Shown here: positions 53,768 to 63,013 of the stretch, piece by piece
Numbering within the stretch: position 1 is the first letter of the stretch
Layout of the letters: each line of letters begins with the position of its first letter
Origin: Salinicola halophilus
GTDB taxonomy: Bacteria > Pseudomonadota > Gammaproteobacteria > Pseudomonadales > Halomonadaceae
Assembly: GCF_003206155.1 (NCBI RefSeq)
Contig: NZ_PZJV01000001.1
Span: 657,007-721,006 of the forward strand
Direction of reading: 5' to 3'
DNA: 64,000 nucleotides
Notes under the pieces: model-generated
Database searches by the model: none
What the model was told of the DNA's origin: nothing
Seen by the model: the letters and a program-made list of their open reading frames with translations, nothing else
Position numbers and translations under genes: made by a program

Positions 53768-53790
53768 AAGCCCCGCGTGAAAGCGGGGCT
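53762..53790 (-). terminator. Intrinsic terminator of kpsD
   Basis: An 8-bp stem (AGCCCCGC with GCGGGGCT) and a 6-base loop are followed on the minus strand by TTCTTTTGG, 18 bases past the kpsD stop. It suggests that kpsM is not simply read through from kpsD. Confidence 0.8.
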
Positions 53791-53808
53791 GATGAAGGCC
53801 GGTCCGGC

Positions 53809-55554
53809 TTAGAGGTCCAACGCGACCTTGGTCGCCACCGCTACCTGGTAGAGGATCTGTGTGATCGAACTCGCCAGCTCGATGTTGCTGGTAGGTGCGG
53901 CAGGCAGCACGAGAATCTCGTCGCCGGCGCGTACGTCGGTATCACCGGCGCGGATGACGGCGCCGTTGCGGTGAACCACCAGTACCTGGTCATCGTCCGC
54001 CCGCGGGGTGAAGCCGCCGGCCTGACGGATGTAGTCCTCTGCGCTCATGCCCGGGGTGAAGACCATGGCCTGCGGGATGGTCACCTCGCCGCTCAGCAGC
54101 ACGGAATCCGAACTTTCGGGAATGGTGACGACGTCGCCATCCTGCAGGCGGATATCGGCGATGTCGCCATTGCGCGCGACCACCAGCCGGCCCGTGGGCT
54201 CGGTCTGGCGCGCCTTCTGCACGAACTGTTGAATCAGCTCGGCCTGGCGTACCTGAATCTCGCCCTCCTTCGCGGTGCGCGAGGGGTAGCCGAGGTAGGT
54301 CTGCTCCAGCCGGTCGAGGCTCGCGTTGAGCGACTCTTCCTGCTGCTCGGCGACACTGTCACGGCGAATGGAGACGTCGCGGTAGCTGGTCATGTTCCGG
54401 GGCACGCTGATGGCGTTGAGGAACTCGCCCAGATGGGCGTCTCGCGGCAGCACGTAGCGCGAGGGGCCGTAATAGCTGCCCTCGACCTGCACGACAATGC
54501 TCTCGCTGCGCTGATCCGAGCTGTAGACCACTTCATCGCCGCGCTGCACGTCGGCATCGCGGAACTCGTTCAACGTGAGGTAGCGGGCGACGGGGCCTTC
54601 GGGCCGGTCGCCGCGCAGCAGCACGTGGGAGACGCCGGAGCGCAGACGGGCCAGATCGGTCACGTCACCACCGGTGAGGCGCTCGCCGGCCAGCTCGTAG
54701 CGAAACGGCTTCTGCACGTCCCCCACGACGGCGATCGCCGGGCCGCGCTCTTCGACCACGACGGTGTCGCCATCGCGGAACTGGGTCTGCGGCATCTCGC
54801 CGTCGATCAGGAAGTCGTAGAGGTCGACGGTCTCGATGACCCGGCCGCTACGCTTCACCACGATCTGACGATAGCTGCCCAGCGCCTGGTCGATACCGCC
54901 GGCCTGATCAAGGAAATAGAGAAGCGAGTCGCTCGGGGTACCCGAGTAGCGCCCCGGGTTCTTGACGTACCCGGTGACGAACACACCCACGGGCTGCACG
55001 CCCTGCAGGTTGGTGTAGACCTCGACGTTCTCCGGATAGACGGACTTGATCGCCGAGGTGACCCGCGAGTTGAGCTCGCTGTTGGAAGTGCCCTGCACGT
55101 TGAGCGGGCCGATGCCGGGCAGGAAGATGTTGCCCTGGGAGTCGACGGTCAACACGCTCTGCAGCTCGGTACCGCCCCAGACGCGCAGATTGACCTGATC
55201 CCCCGGCTTGATGGTGTAGCCGGGGTTCAGGCCGTCTGCCATCACGCCGCGAAAGCCGCCGGAGAAGAGGCTCGCGCCGAACGGCGGCAGCATGTTGGGG
55301 TCGACCGGCGCGGCGCTGGGGTCGACGGGGCCGTAATTGGCGCTGTTCCAGTTGGCACGGGGGGCGTCGTCGACGCTCTGGCCGGCCTGCTGGCCGCTGG
55401 CCCCCTGCTCCTGGCTCTGGCTGGTCATCGACTGCGCTTGCTGGTTCTGCGGCACGATGTCGGTGCCGAAGGTCTGCGCGCCGGCCAGGGGGGCGTTCAG
55501 GCACGCTACCGCCACCAGGCACCCGGCCCGGAAGAACGATGCTGCATGTTTCAT
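53809..55554 (-). CDS. kpsD: Outer-membrane/periplasmic capsule export protein (OPX family)
   Basis: 581 residues with a Sec signal peptide (cleavage near LAGAQ, residue ~26). The Poly_export domain begins GYTIKPGDQVNLRVWG (~112). Several SLBB-type domains follow (VGVFVTGYVKNPGRYSG, PAIAVVGDVQKPFRYEL, VLLSGEVTIPQAMVF). It ends with a hydrophobic helix, as in KpsD rather than a lipidated Wza, since no lipobox Cys is present. ATG 55554 has AGGAAG 7 bases upstream. It forms the outer-membrane exit for the polymer with KpsE. Confidence 0.9.
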   Translation of the reverse strand: MKHAASFFRAGCLVAVACLNAPLAGAQTFGTDIVPQNQQAQSMTSQSQEQGASGQQAGQSVDDAPRANWNSANYGPVDPSAAPVDPNMLPPFGASLFSGGFRGVMADGLNPGYTIKPGDQVNLRVWGGTELQSVLTVDSQGNIFLPGIGPLNVQGTSNSELNSRVTSAIKSVYPENVEVYTNLQGVQPVGVFVTGYVKNPGRYSGTPSDSLLYFLDQAGGIDQALGSYRQIVVKRSGRVIETVDLYDFLIDGEMPQTQFRDGDTVVVEERGPAIAVVGDVQKPFRYELAGERLTGGDVTDLARLRSGVSHVLLRGDRPEGPVARYLTLNEFRDADVQRGDEVVYSSDQRSESIVVQVEGSYYGPSRYVLPRDAHLGEFLNAISVPRNMTSYRDVSIRRDSVAEQQEESLNASLDRLEQTYLGYPSRTAKEGEIQVRQAELIQQFVQKARQTEPTGRLVVARNGDIADIRLQDGDVVTIPESSDSVLLSGEVTIPQAMVFTPGMSAEDYIRQAGGFTPRADDDQVLVVHRNGAVIRAGDTDVRAGDEILVLPAAPTSNIELASSITQILYQVAVATKVALDL

Positions 55555-55584
55555 GCAAGACTTCCTGTTGTGTTGTCGCGTCGG

Positions 55585-55595
55585 GCGCTACCGCG
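55585..55595 (-). promoter_or_regulatory. ops/JUMPstart-like element in the kpsD leader (weak)
   Basis: The minus strand reads CGCGGTAGCGC about 30 bases before kpsD. This agrees with the RfaH-recruiting ops core GGCGGTAGCGT at 9 of 11 positions. The location in the leader of a capsule export gene is right for such a site, but a GC-rich background makes chance matches easy. Confidence 0.25.
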
Positions 55596-55749
55596 CGGCC
55601 CGACTGCAGAGCGAATGTGACACGTCGAACGAGGCGCAAAAGGCATGCCAGCCGATCAGTGCGTGCATCGTATGCCGACAGCTCACGCGCCTTACCCTGC
55701 CGCCGAAAACTCTACACGCGGCGCGGGGTGCAACAGCATTCGATTTTGG

Positions 55750-56169
55750 TTACGGATTGCTGAACCCGGTGAGAACTTGCGTTACGAGACGCTGCGTGTA
55801 CCAGCCCTGGTCTTCGACCACGCAGGCGACTTCGGCCTGGCTCACGTTCTGAGCGCCGACGCTGCGAGAGACATCCAGATGCGCGCAGAGCCGCCCGCTA
55901 CCGGAGAAATAGCGCTCGTTGACGATGACGGAGACGTTGGAACCCCAAGGGCTCTTCGGGAAAGCGGCGATGGTGCCGGGGGTGGCATTGTCGAGAAAGG
56001 TAGAGATTTCCGGGCCAACGGGGGCAGCGCCGGGCATGGCGCCGACGTCGTTACCGCCGTAGTGACTCTGGGAGGCGCAGCCGGTAACCGCCGCGGCCAT
56101 GAGGCCCACCTGGAGCCATTTCGTAAGCCGGCCGAAGCCGCCGGACACCCCGTCGAGAACGTTAGACAT
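55750..56169 (-). CDS. Small predicted lipoprotein next to kpsD
   Basis: 139 residues with a hydrophobic stretch (WLQVGLMAAAVTGC) that ends in a lipobox-like AVTGC, so a lipidated Cys31 is likely. The mature part has PGTIAAFPKSPWGSNVSVIV and RLCAHLDVSR, with Cys residues that could pair. I do not recognise a characterised family. It is 195 bases upstream of kpsD on the same strand; that gap probably carries the kpsD leader. A role as an export-machine accessory or surface lipoprotein is a guess from place. Confidence 0.65.
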   Translation of the reverse strand: MSNVLDGVSGGFGRLTKWLQVGLMAAAVTGCASQSHYGGNDVGAMPGAAPVGPEISTFLDNATPGTIAAFPKSPWGSNVSVIVNERYFSGSGRLCAHLDVSRSVGAQNVSQAEVACVVEDQGWYTQRLVTQVLTGFSNP

Positions 56170-56657
56170 CTTGTGTGTTCAACCTGATCTGTGTGTTCAA
56201 CCTGATGGATGAAGAAAGCGCGAGGGTCTCGTTCGGCGCTGTTCTCACGACGCGATGGCGACGCGTGCTCGCGCGCCTTCGTATTGATACGAACGTCGAG
56301 GCAGGGAGTCGATACGCGTGAATGGCAAGCGAGTGCCGAGACCTTCGAGCGCAGTCATGGTGATACCTTGATTCGGCTGAATCCGTGGCGTGGAGCCCGA
56401 CGATTGTATGGCGCTCTCGATGAGATGCCTACCTCTCGAGGCGCGGATATGGCAATCGGCCCGCTCGAATTAGTTAACTTACGTAATATTTTACGCGTTA
56501 GAAACCTGCCTCAGAAATGGCAAATTTCCTACAAAACCGTCCTCACTCACGACTCACGTCGCGTGAGGCGAACTCGCACCCTTGATCGTCTCAGCATCCT
56601 CCCTCGCCCTGCCTTTTCAGCTCCAACGGCACTCGAGCATCGGCCCGGCAGTCGCGA
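56170..56657. other. Intergenic region upstream of the export genes
   Basis: This 488-base stretch has no supported gene. Its part at 56465-56510 is strikingly AT-rich for this genome (TTAGTTAACTTACGTAATAT and beyond) and includes the palindrome CGTAA-TATT-TTACG. It is the likely promoter/regulator region for the lipoprotein-kpsD transcript, but no clean -35/-10 pair was found. Confidence 0.45.
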
Positions 56658-58427
56658 TCAGAACGGCCAGATCTGCGGAATCAACGACACCGCGATCACG
56701 CCGACGATGAGGCTCAACGGCGCGCCGAGCTTGAGGTAGTCGTGCATGCGATAGCCGCCCGGCCCCATCACCATCAGGTTGGTCTGGTAGCCGAGCGCGG
56801 TCATGAAGCTCGCGGATGCCGCGACGGCGATGGCGATGACGAAGGGCATGTAGTTCACGCCGAGCTGGTCGGCGACGGCAAGCGCGATGGGAAACATGAG
56901 GACGGCGGCGGCGTTGTTAGTGATCATCTCGGTGAACAGCACGGTCATCACGTAGACAAACGCCAGGGCGACCCAGGGCGAGTCGATGTGCATGACCACC
57001 TGTTCGGCGAGGGTCTGGGCCGCACCGGACTGGGTCATGGCGGCGCCGAGAGAGAACGAGGCGGCGATGACCACGAGGACGGAGAGATCGATATAGCGCC
57101 GCGCCGTGCTCATGCTCAAGCAGCGGGTCATCAGCATCAGGCCGGCCGCGAGAAAGGCCGCCTCGAGTATCGACACCGCGTTGCTGGCGCTGAGCACCAC
57201 CATGACCGCAAGAATGCCGAGCGAGAGCGGCGCTTTCTCGAAGTTGGGCGGCGTGGAGTCGTTGAGCTGGCTAACCAGCAGGAAGTCCTTGCGGTAGCGG
57301 TACTGATCGACGAAGTCGCGGTCGGTCTCGAGCAGCAGCGTATCCCCCATCTGCAGTTCGATGTCGCCGACCTTGCCATCCAGGCGCCGCCCGCGGCGGG
57401 AAATGGAGAGGATGTTGGCCTGAAAGCGGGAGCGAAAGCGGCTCTCGCGCACGCTCGTGCCGATGCCGGTGAAATCGGGGCTGATCACCGCCTCCACCAG
57501 GCAGCGATGATGCGGCGCGACGCCGAGCTTGCCGACATTGCCGCTCGCCGGCGCCAGGCCGCGAATCTCCCGTAGCTCGCGGGCGCACTCCGGCGCGCCG
57601 ATGAAGATGAGCGTCTCGCCGCCGACCAGACGGGTATCGGCGGGAATCGCCTCGAGGACGTCGTGCTCGCGCTCGATGGCGGTGAGATGACCGAACTGCA
57701 GATTGCGCAGCCCGGCATCGTCGATACGCCGCCCCGCCAATGGCCCGCTCGCTTCGACGATCACCTCGACGCGATACTCTCGCGCCTCTTCCATGCGGGC
57801 GTCGATGGCGTCTCGTCGTGGCAGAATCCACTTGGCCAACAGCAGAATGAAGCCCCCGCCGACCACCACCAGCGGCAGGCCGATCCAGGTCAGCTCGAAC
57901 ATCCCGAGCGATACGCCCAGGCGATCCCGGAGAAGGCCGTCCACGACCAGGTTGGTGCTGGTGCCGATCAGCGTGCAGGTACCGCCCAGTATCGAGATGT
58001 AACTCAGCGGCAGAAGTAGCTTGGAGGGCGCGAGCCCCAGCCGCTTCGACCAGTCTTGAATCGCGGGGATGAACATGGCGACGACGGCCGTATTGTTCAT
58101 GAAGGCGCTGAGAATCGACGCCGGCAGCATCACCCGCCACTGGGCCCGGCGCAGGGTGGCGGGCTGGCCCAGCAGGCGCCCGGCGATCCATTTGATCGCC
58201 CCGGTTTCCTTGAGCGCGGCGGCGACGACGTAGAGCGCGGCGATGGTCATGACGCCGGTATTGGCAAAGCCCGCCAGCGCCTCGGTGGGCGTGAGGACGC
58301 CGGCGAAGATCAGAAACGCCATCGCCGCGACGACGATGGCGTCCGGGGCGATCCGCGTCAGTACCAGCGTGCCCAGCACGGCGCCGACCGTCGCGATGCT
58401 CAACCAGGCGTCGATTTCCATGCTCAT
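56658..58427 (-). CDS. SLC13/DASS-family permease with RCK_C-like domains
   Basis: 589-residue full-length paralogue of the truncated gene at the left edge. Membrane helices flank a central soluble region with two RCK_C/TrkA-C-like domains (EVIVEASGPLAGRRIDDAG and GTSVRESRFRSRFQANILSI). Transport motifs include ASILSAFMNNTAVVAMFIP, LGGTCTLIGTSTNLVV and, near the C-terminus, TEMITNNAAAVLMFPIA. The family carries sulfate or dicarboxylates with sodium. ATG 58427 (MSMEIDAWLS) is preferred over a start 59 codons upstream because the paralogue begins here. It bounds the capsule island on the right. Confidence 0.88.
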   Translation of the reverse strand: MSMEIDAWLSIATVGAVLGTLVLTRIAPDAIVVAAMAFLIFAGVLTPTEALAGFANTGVMTIAALYVVAAALKETGAIKWIAGRLLGQPATLRRAQWRVMLPASILSAFMNNTAVVAMFIPAIQDWSKRLGLAPSKLLLPLSYISILGGTCTLIGTSTNLVVDGLLRDRLGVSLGMFELTWIGLPLVVVGGGFILLLAKWILPRRDAIDARMEEAREYRVEVIVEASGPLAGRRIDDAGLRNLQFGHLTAIEREHDVLEAIPADTRLVGGETLIFIGAPECARELREIRGLAPASGNVGKLGVAPHHRCLVEAVISPDFTGIGTSVRESRFRSRFQANILSISRRGRRLDGKVGDIELQMGDTLLLETDRDFVDQYRYRKDFLLVSQLNDSTPPNFEKAPLSLGILAVMVVLSASNAVSILEAAFLAAGLMLMTRCLSMSTARRYIDLSVLVVIAASFSLGAAMTQSGAAQTLAEQVVMHIDSPWVALAFVYVMTVLFTEMITNNAAAVLMFPIALAVADQLGVNYMPFVIAIAVAASASFMTALGYQTNLMVMGPGGYRMHDYLKLGAPLSLIVGVIAVSLIPQIWPF

Positions 58428-58685
58428 CCCCGACGTGCGCCTGCCGCCCGCAAGCGGCCTCGTGAATCGTCTCGCGCGCACCGAGCGTGACGCCGAGAAG
58501 AAATGCGGCATTCTACGCAGGGCCGTCTCGGAAACTCCAGCGCGTCCATGCGCTTGGCGCGTTGTCGGTGGAAAGCGTCGGCGACGTTTCGCCGGATGAC
58601 GCAACGGGAACAGAGACTCGCTGTCTGCGGTTTAGGATTGGCGACACGACGCTTCCCCAACAACAACTCGCGAGCAGGATTTTTC

Positions 58686-60431
58686 ATGGCTTACACCCTC
58701 GCCATCGTCTTCAGCCTCGTCGGCTACTTTCTGATCGGCAACTGGGCCGGCAGGCGCGTCAAGCATCTCGACGACTACCTGGTCGCCGGGCGCAACTCGC
58801 CGACCTTCCTGATTCTCGGCACGCTGGTGGCGAGCTATCTCAGTACCAGTGCGTTTCTCGGCGAGACGGGGTTCGCCTATGCGGGCTATCCCTTCGTCAT
58901 GCTGATCTTTGCGGCGCTGAGCACCTCAGGCTGTCTGCTCGGCGCGCTGGCGTTCGGCCGCTATCTGCGCCGCAGCGAGGCGCTGACGGTGCCGGAATTT
59001 TTCGGCAAGCGCTTCGCCTCGCAGCGGGTGCAGCGCATCGCCGGGCTCACCACGGTGGTGGGGCTCGGCGCCTATCTGCTCGGCGTGATGCAGGGCGCGG
59101 GAATCATGTTCGAGGAGCTGACCGACCTGCCCTACTGGCTCGGCCTGCTGCTGGTCTGGCTGACCTTCACCGGGTTCATTCTCTACTCCGGCTCACCCGG
59201 CGTGGTACTCACCGACACGGTGATGTTCGTGATCTTCTCGCTGGCCGCGGTCGGCGGTTCGATCTACATCATCGACGATCTCGGCGGCTGGCACGGCGTG
59301 ATCGACGGGCTGCTGGCGCAGAGCGACAAGCCGGGCATCGCGCTCTGGCACGGGGTGCTGGAAGGCGATGGCGCCGAGTTCTCGACACCCGGCGAGGCGG
59401 CCACCTGGGGAATCACGCTGGGGCTGGTATGGGCGGCGGTACTGGCGGCCAGCCCGTGGCAGTCCAGCCGCTATCTGATGGCGCGCAACGAGCACGTGGT
59501 GATGCGCTCGGCGATGCTCACCGCCGTCGCGCTGGCGGTGTTCTACGCGCTGATGATGCTCACCGGCGCCGCGCTCAATCTCTATACCCCCGATCTGGAT
59601 TCCGAGCGCGCCATGGTATGGGCGGCGATGAACGTGCTGCCGACCTGGCTGGGCATGGTGATTCTCACCGGGGTGTTCGCCGCCGGGCTGTCGTCGTGCT
59701 CGACGTTCCTGTCGATCATCGGCTTCAGCATCGCCAACGACATCCTGCCGCCCTCACGCAGCGAAAAGACCGCGATGCGCACCAGCCGGTTGGCGGTGCT
59801 GGGAGCCGGCCTGGTTGCTCTGGTGCTGGCACTCTTCCAGCCTCCGGCGGTCATGGCGGTGGTCTGGTTCGCGGCGACGCTGTTCGCGTCTTCCTGGGGA
59901 CCGGTGGCGCTGATGAGCATCTGGAGCCGACGCATCACCGCTGCGGGCGCCGGCTGGGGGCTGACCGTGGGCTTCGTCGGCAATCTCCTGATTTCGCTGG
60001 CGGTGCAGGCGGAGTGGCTCACCCTGCCGGTCTATCTGCACCCGGTGGTGATCAGTACGCTGGCGGCAGTGATTGCCATCGCCGTGGCATCGCGTTTGAC
60101 GGCGGTCAGCGCGGCCGAGCGCGCGTTTCTGGCCCAGCTCCACGCGCCGTCCGAGACGTCACTGACAGCCTGGGAGAACGGAACGCGAGCTATCGCCGGG
60201 GTCACCATGCTGGCTGGCGTGGCGGTCGGGGCTTTCCTCTGGGTTCAGTACGCGGAGACGCTGGCCGGCTTCGCCGCGCAATACGGTCTTTCGCGTTCGG
60301 CGACACTCGGCGCCTATGCGCTCGCGCTTGCCTGCGGCGGCATGCTGGTGATCGCAGGGGCGGTCGGCCTGCGCGTGGCGGGCGGACGCGGGAGTGCCCG
60401 CCTGCGCCAGGGGGCGCCCTCGCGCGCCTGA
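58686..60431 (+). CDS. Sodium:solute symporter (SSS family)
   Basis: 581-residue inner-membrane symporter with about 13 helices. Family features: VGYFLIGNWAGRRVKHLDDYLVAGR at the N-terminus, ASYLSTSAFLGETGFAY (sodium and substrate region), PEFFGKRF and ILTGVFAAGLSSCSTFLSIIG. AGGA lies 7 bases before ATG 58686; the frame extends 61 codons further upstream but reads into the divergent promoter region. Substrate is not readable. It is divergent from the SLC13 gene, with a 258-base gap that should hold both promoters. Confidence 0.88.
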   Translation: MAYTLAIVFSLVGYFLIGNWAGRRVKHLDDYLVAGRNSPTFLILGTLVASYLSTSAFLGETGFAYAGYPFVMLIFAALSTSGCLLGALAFGRYLRRSEALTVPEFFGKRFASQRVQRIAGLTTVVGLGAYLLGVMQGAGIMFEELTDLPYWLGLLLVWLTFTGFILYSGSPGVVLTDTVMFVIFSLAAVGGSIYIIDDLGGWHGVIDGLLAQSDKPGIALWHGVLEGDGAEFSTPGEAATWGITLGLVWAAVLAASPWQSSRYLMARNEHVVMRSAMLTAVALAVFYALMMLTGAALNLYTPDLDSERAMVWAAMNVLPTWLGMVILTGVFAAGLSSCSTFLSIIGFSIANDILPPSRSEKTAMRTSRLAVLGAGLVALVLALFQPPAVMAVVWFAATLFASSWGPVALMSIWSRRITAAGAGWGLTVGFVGNLLISLAVQAEWLTLPVYLHPVVISTLAAVIAIAVASRLTAVSAAERAFLAQLHAPSETSLTAWENGTRAIAGVTMLAGVAVGAFLWVQYAETLAGFAAQYGLSRSATLGAYALALACGGMLVIAGAVGLRVAGGRGSARLRQGAPSRA

Positions 60432-60533
60432 TCGACCCGGCGCGGTGCAAGGCGCCGGTCACCCGTCCCGGGGCGACGGCCACATTCAGTGCGGTCGTCG
60501 TCATTCGAGCACGCCATCGAGGAATCGAGCCGT

Positions 60534-61409
60534 ATGCCAATCGGGTCTTTGCGCTTGGCGAGCGATCACGCCCGCGGACTGACACTCGCGGCGGTGGGCG
60601 TGTTCGTGCTGAGCTTCGACAGCCTGCTGGTGCGGCTGGCGGCGACCGACGGCTGGAACGTGGCGTTCTGGCGAGGCGCGCTGATGGCGGTCGTCGTTGG
60701 CGTCTTCTACTGCCAGCCGCGACGACTGGCGACACTGAACGCGCATCGCGTCGCTTCGCTGATCTCCGCCGGGCTACTGGCCGCGATCTCACTGCTGTTC
60801 GTGATGGCGGTGATGCATACCCGCGTGGCCAACGTGGTGGTGATTCTGAGTACGGCGCCGCTGTTCGCGGCGATTCTCACGCGTCTCTTCCTGCACGAGC
60901 GGGTGCCCGGGAGAACCTGGCTTTCGATCGCGCTGGCCTCCTTTGGGCTGGTGATCGTCTTTGCCGGCTCGCTGAGCGGTGACGGGCTGCTCGGGGATCT
61001 CTTCGCGCTGGGCGCGGCGATGGCCGTCGGTGCCAACCTCACGCTGCTGCGGCGCTTCCCGACGCTGGATCGCCTCCCGCTGATCGCCGGCGGCGGCGTG
61101 ATCACCGCCCTCGTCGCCCTGCCGATGGCGCGTCCGCTGGCGCTGGAGCCGCCGAGCTACGCCGTGCTCGCGGTCATGGGGCTGCTGCAGATGCCGCTGG
61201 CTACGGCACTGATCAACAACGCCACGCGCTACCTGCCCTCTGCCGAGGTGGCGCTGTTCTATCTGATCGAAGCGATCCTCGGCACGCTCTGGGTCTGGTG
61301 GTTCCTCGCCGAGGAACCCCCTGCCGCCACGCTCTACGGCGGCCTGCTCACGCTGGCGACGCTACTCGTCAACGCCTGGCTCGGGCTACGCCGGCCGGCC
61401 GGTGCCTGA
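60534..61409 (+). CDS. EamA-family (DMT) transporter
   Basis: 291-residue membrane protein with ten predicted helices in two EamA repeats (the first from LAAVGVFVLSFDSLLVRLA, the second from LGDLFALGAAMAVGANLTLL). The C-terminal part has the usual AEVALFYLIEAILGTLWVWWFL helix. The start is ATG 60534, with GAGGAA about 10 bases upstream. It probably exports a metabolite or amino acid; specificity unknown. It follows the symporter by about 100 bases. Confidence 0.85.
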   Translation: MPIGSLRLASDHARGLTLAAVGVFVLSFDSLLVRLAATDGWNVAFWRGALMAVVVGVFYCQPRRLATLNAHRVASLISAGLLAAISLLFVMAVMHTRVANVVVILSTAPLFAAILTRLFLHERVPGRTWLSIALASFGLVIVFAGSLSGDGLLGDLFALGAAMAVGANLTLLRRFPTLDRLPLIAGGGVITALVALPMARPLALEPPSYAVLAVMGLLQMPLATALINNATRYLPSAEVALFYLIEAILGTLWVWWFLAEEPPAATLYGGLLTLATLLVNAWLGLRRPAGA

Positions 61410-61730
61410 CCTGACCCTTCCCACTGAGACGAAGGGAGTGACGTGACCGGTCAGGGCTCGGGGATCTCTCGACGCATCGCCCCGCTGACGGGCAGAACGC
61501 CCACAAGACACCTCGAGCTCCTCGGGGGGTGAAACGGGTAACCGAGCGTAATCGTTCGTTACCCCAAAAGTCGTGAACGCGCGGGTATCTGCTCGCAAAG
61601 TCGCCTTGAATCACGATTCGGCAAAGCAATTGACCGTAGCACTCGGGAGTCGTCTATCTTGAGATGGAAAGCAGCGCAACGGGCACTCATCAATTCGATG
61701 AGCCTGCGCCGGCTTTCCGGAGAAACCCCA

Positions 61731-62243
61731 ATGAGCACGGAATCGAGAAATGAATTCTATGCCTGGTTGAGAGATGCGCACGCCATGGAAGAACAGGCGG
61801 TGAAAACGCTGGAAGCGCAGGCCGAGCGGCTGGAGCACTACCCGCAGATGCGCACACGGATCGAGCAGCATGTCGAAGAGACGCGAGGTCAGGCGCGACG
61901 CCTGGAAACCTGTCTCGATGGCATCGATGAAGGGACGTCGATGTGGAAAGACCTGGGCGGCAAGCTGGCCTCCATGGGTCAGACGATCGGCGGGTCGATG
62001 GTTTCCGACGAGGCGGTCAAGGGTTGCGTGTCGAGCTACGCTTTCGAGCATTTCGAGATCGCCAACTACCGGGCGTTGATCGCGGCCGCCAAAGCCCTCG
62101 GTGAACAGACCGTTCGCGACGTCTGCGAACAGAACCTTGCCGAAGAGCTCGCCATGGCCCAGTGGCTGGAAGAGAACCTCGGCGACGTCACTCGCACCTT
62201 TCTCTCTCGCACCGAACAGGGTGACTCGGAGGCCAAACGCTGA
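61731..62243 (+). CDS. Ferritin-like stress protein, YciF/DUF892 type
   Basis: 170-residue all-helical protein. It reads as a four-helix ferritin-like bundle: FYAWLRDAHAMEEQAVKTLEAQ (helix with Glu ligands), RIEQHVEETRGQARRLETCL, then YAFEHFEIANYRALIAAAKALG and NLAEELAMAQWLEENL. The paired Glu/His positions fit a di-iron site. ATG 61731 has GGAG 8 bases upstream. YciF relatives are general-stress, RpoS-type genes. Confidence 0.82.
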   Translation: MSTESRNEFYAWLRDAHAMEEQAVKTLEAQAERLEHYPQMRTRIEQHVEETRGQARRLETCLDGIDEGTSMWKDLGGKLASMGQTIGGSMVSDEAVKGCVSSYAFEHFEIANYRALIAAAKALGEQTVRDVCEQNLAEELAMAQWLEENLGDVTRTFLSRTEQGDSEAKR

Positions 62244-62303
62244 ACGGAAGGCTGGAACGTTTCAAGAGCGCCGCCTGACCGGCCTCTCTATCAAGGAGTC
62301 TTT

Positions 62304-62615
62304 ATGAGCCATTCTCACGAACACCCCAAGCAGTCCGAAGACGAAGCGCGCAAGGCGAAAAAGACTCTGGAGCGGGAAGTCCCCAACGACGCCAATGAAA
62401 AACGCGGTCACGAGACCGAGCAGGAGCCCAAGCCCTATCTCGAAGGCGAAAACGTCGATAATCAGAAAGACCCCGACAGCCGCCAAAACCCCGGCCTGAA
62501 TACCTCGGGCGACAAGACCCCGGTGCGCGGTACGCAGATAAGCCAAGAGAAGCAGGCGCACAAGCGCCATATCGACCGTAAGGACGACAAGGCGGGGTCG
62601 AAAAGCGACGGCTGA
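62304..62615 (+). CDS. Small, highly charged, disordered protein
   Basis: 103 residues, almost without hydrophobic amino acids and rich in Lys, Glu, Asp, Asn and Gln. It starts MSHSHEHPKQSEDEARK. A good AAGGAG site sits 5 bases before ATG 62304, and it is followed by a strong terminator, so the gene is believable. Together with the ferritin-like gene 60 bases upstream it may form a stress operon. No family recognised. Confidence 0.65.
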   Translation: MSHSHEHPKQSEDEARKAKKTLEREVPNDANEKRGHETEQEPKPYLEGENVDNQKDPDSRQNPGLNTSGDKTPVRGTQISQEKQAHKRHIDRKDDKAGSKSDG

Positions 62616-62652
62616 TACACACGCCATCGATTACCGCCAGCATCGGGAAAAC

Positions 62653-62679
62653 GCCGCCGGATCACCCGGCGGCTTTTTT
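62653..62679 (+). terminator. Intrinsic terminator
   Basis: GCCGCCGG pairs with CCGGCGGC, followed by TTTTTT, 37 bases after the small charged-protein gene. The tail TTTTTGCGGCCCCG is repeated once directly downstream (to about 62703). Confidence 0.88.
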
Positions 62680-62703
62680 GCGGCCCCGATTTTTGCGGCC
62701 CCG

Positions 62704-63013
62704 GTCGATATCGATGTCATGGCGCGATCACGTGGTCGGCGACTAAACGCACTCACTGAAGCCTACCGCTTCCGACGCTTCGAGCCTGTCGCACGCCCGT
62801 CAGGCGGTCACGACCGAGGTTCGGCTATTGGCGAGCGGTTCCAGGTGGCAATCAGAACGAGGCGTCGTCGAGCGTTCCTGCAGACGCAGAAAAACGGTCA
62901 CGACGGGATCGGTGACAGCCAGATACGCGAAAGATCGCTCGCGGCGATCAATGGGTGTTTCGAATCGAATTGGTATCAAACGGTGGCCGGCTGGCCGAAA
63001 GGCAGGGCATCGT
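62704..63013. other. Gene-free stretch before the tRNA cluster
   Basis: Open frames here run into the antisense of the tRNA genes and lack ribosome sites. No repeat, hairpin or promoter of note was seen. Confidence 0.5.

Noticed and set aside
53971-55620. 549-residue plus-strand frame opposite kpsD
   Set aside because: kpsD on the minus strand has a signal peptide, export domains, ribosome site and terminator; the opposite frame has none.
2134-56169. Insertion sequences or prophage remnants within the island
   Set aside because: No transposase, integrase or phage-structural motif was found in any frame examined; repeats present are short tandem tracts and paralogous genes.
58427-58604. N-terminal extension of the right SLC13 permease
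   Set aside because: The 59 extra residues are Arg-rich, have no membrane character and are absent from the start region shared with the paralogue (MDAWLS/IDAWLS).
58487-60982. 831-residue plus-strand frame overlapping the symporter and EamA genes
   Set aside because: Different frame from the clear membrane-protein sequence; rich in Arg/Ala/Gly and without any domain.
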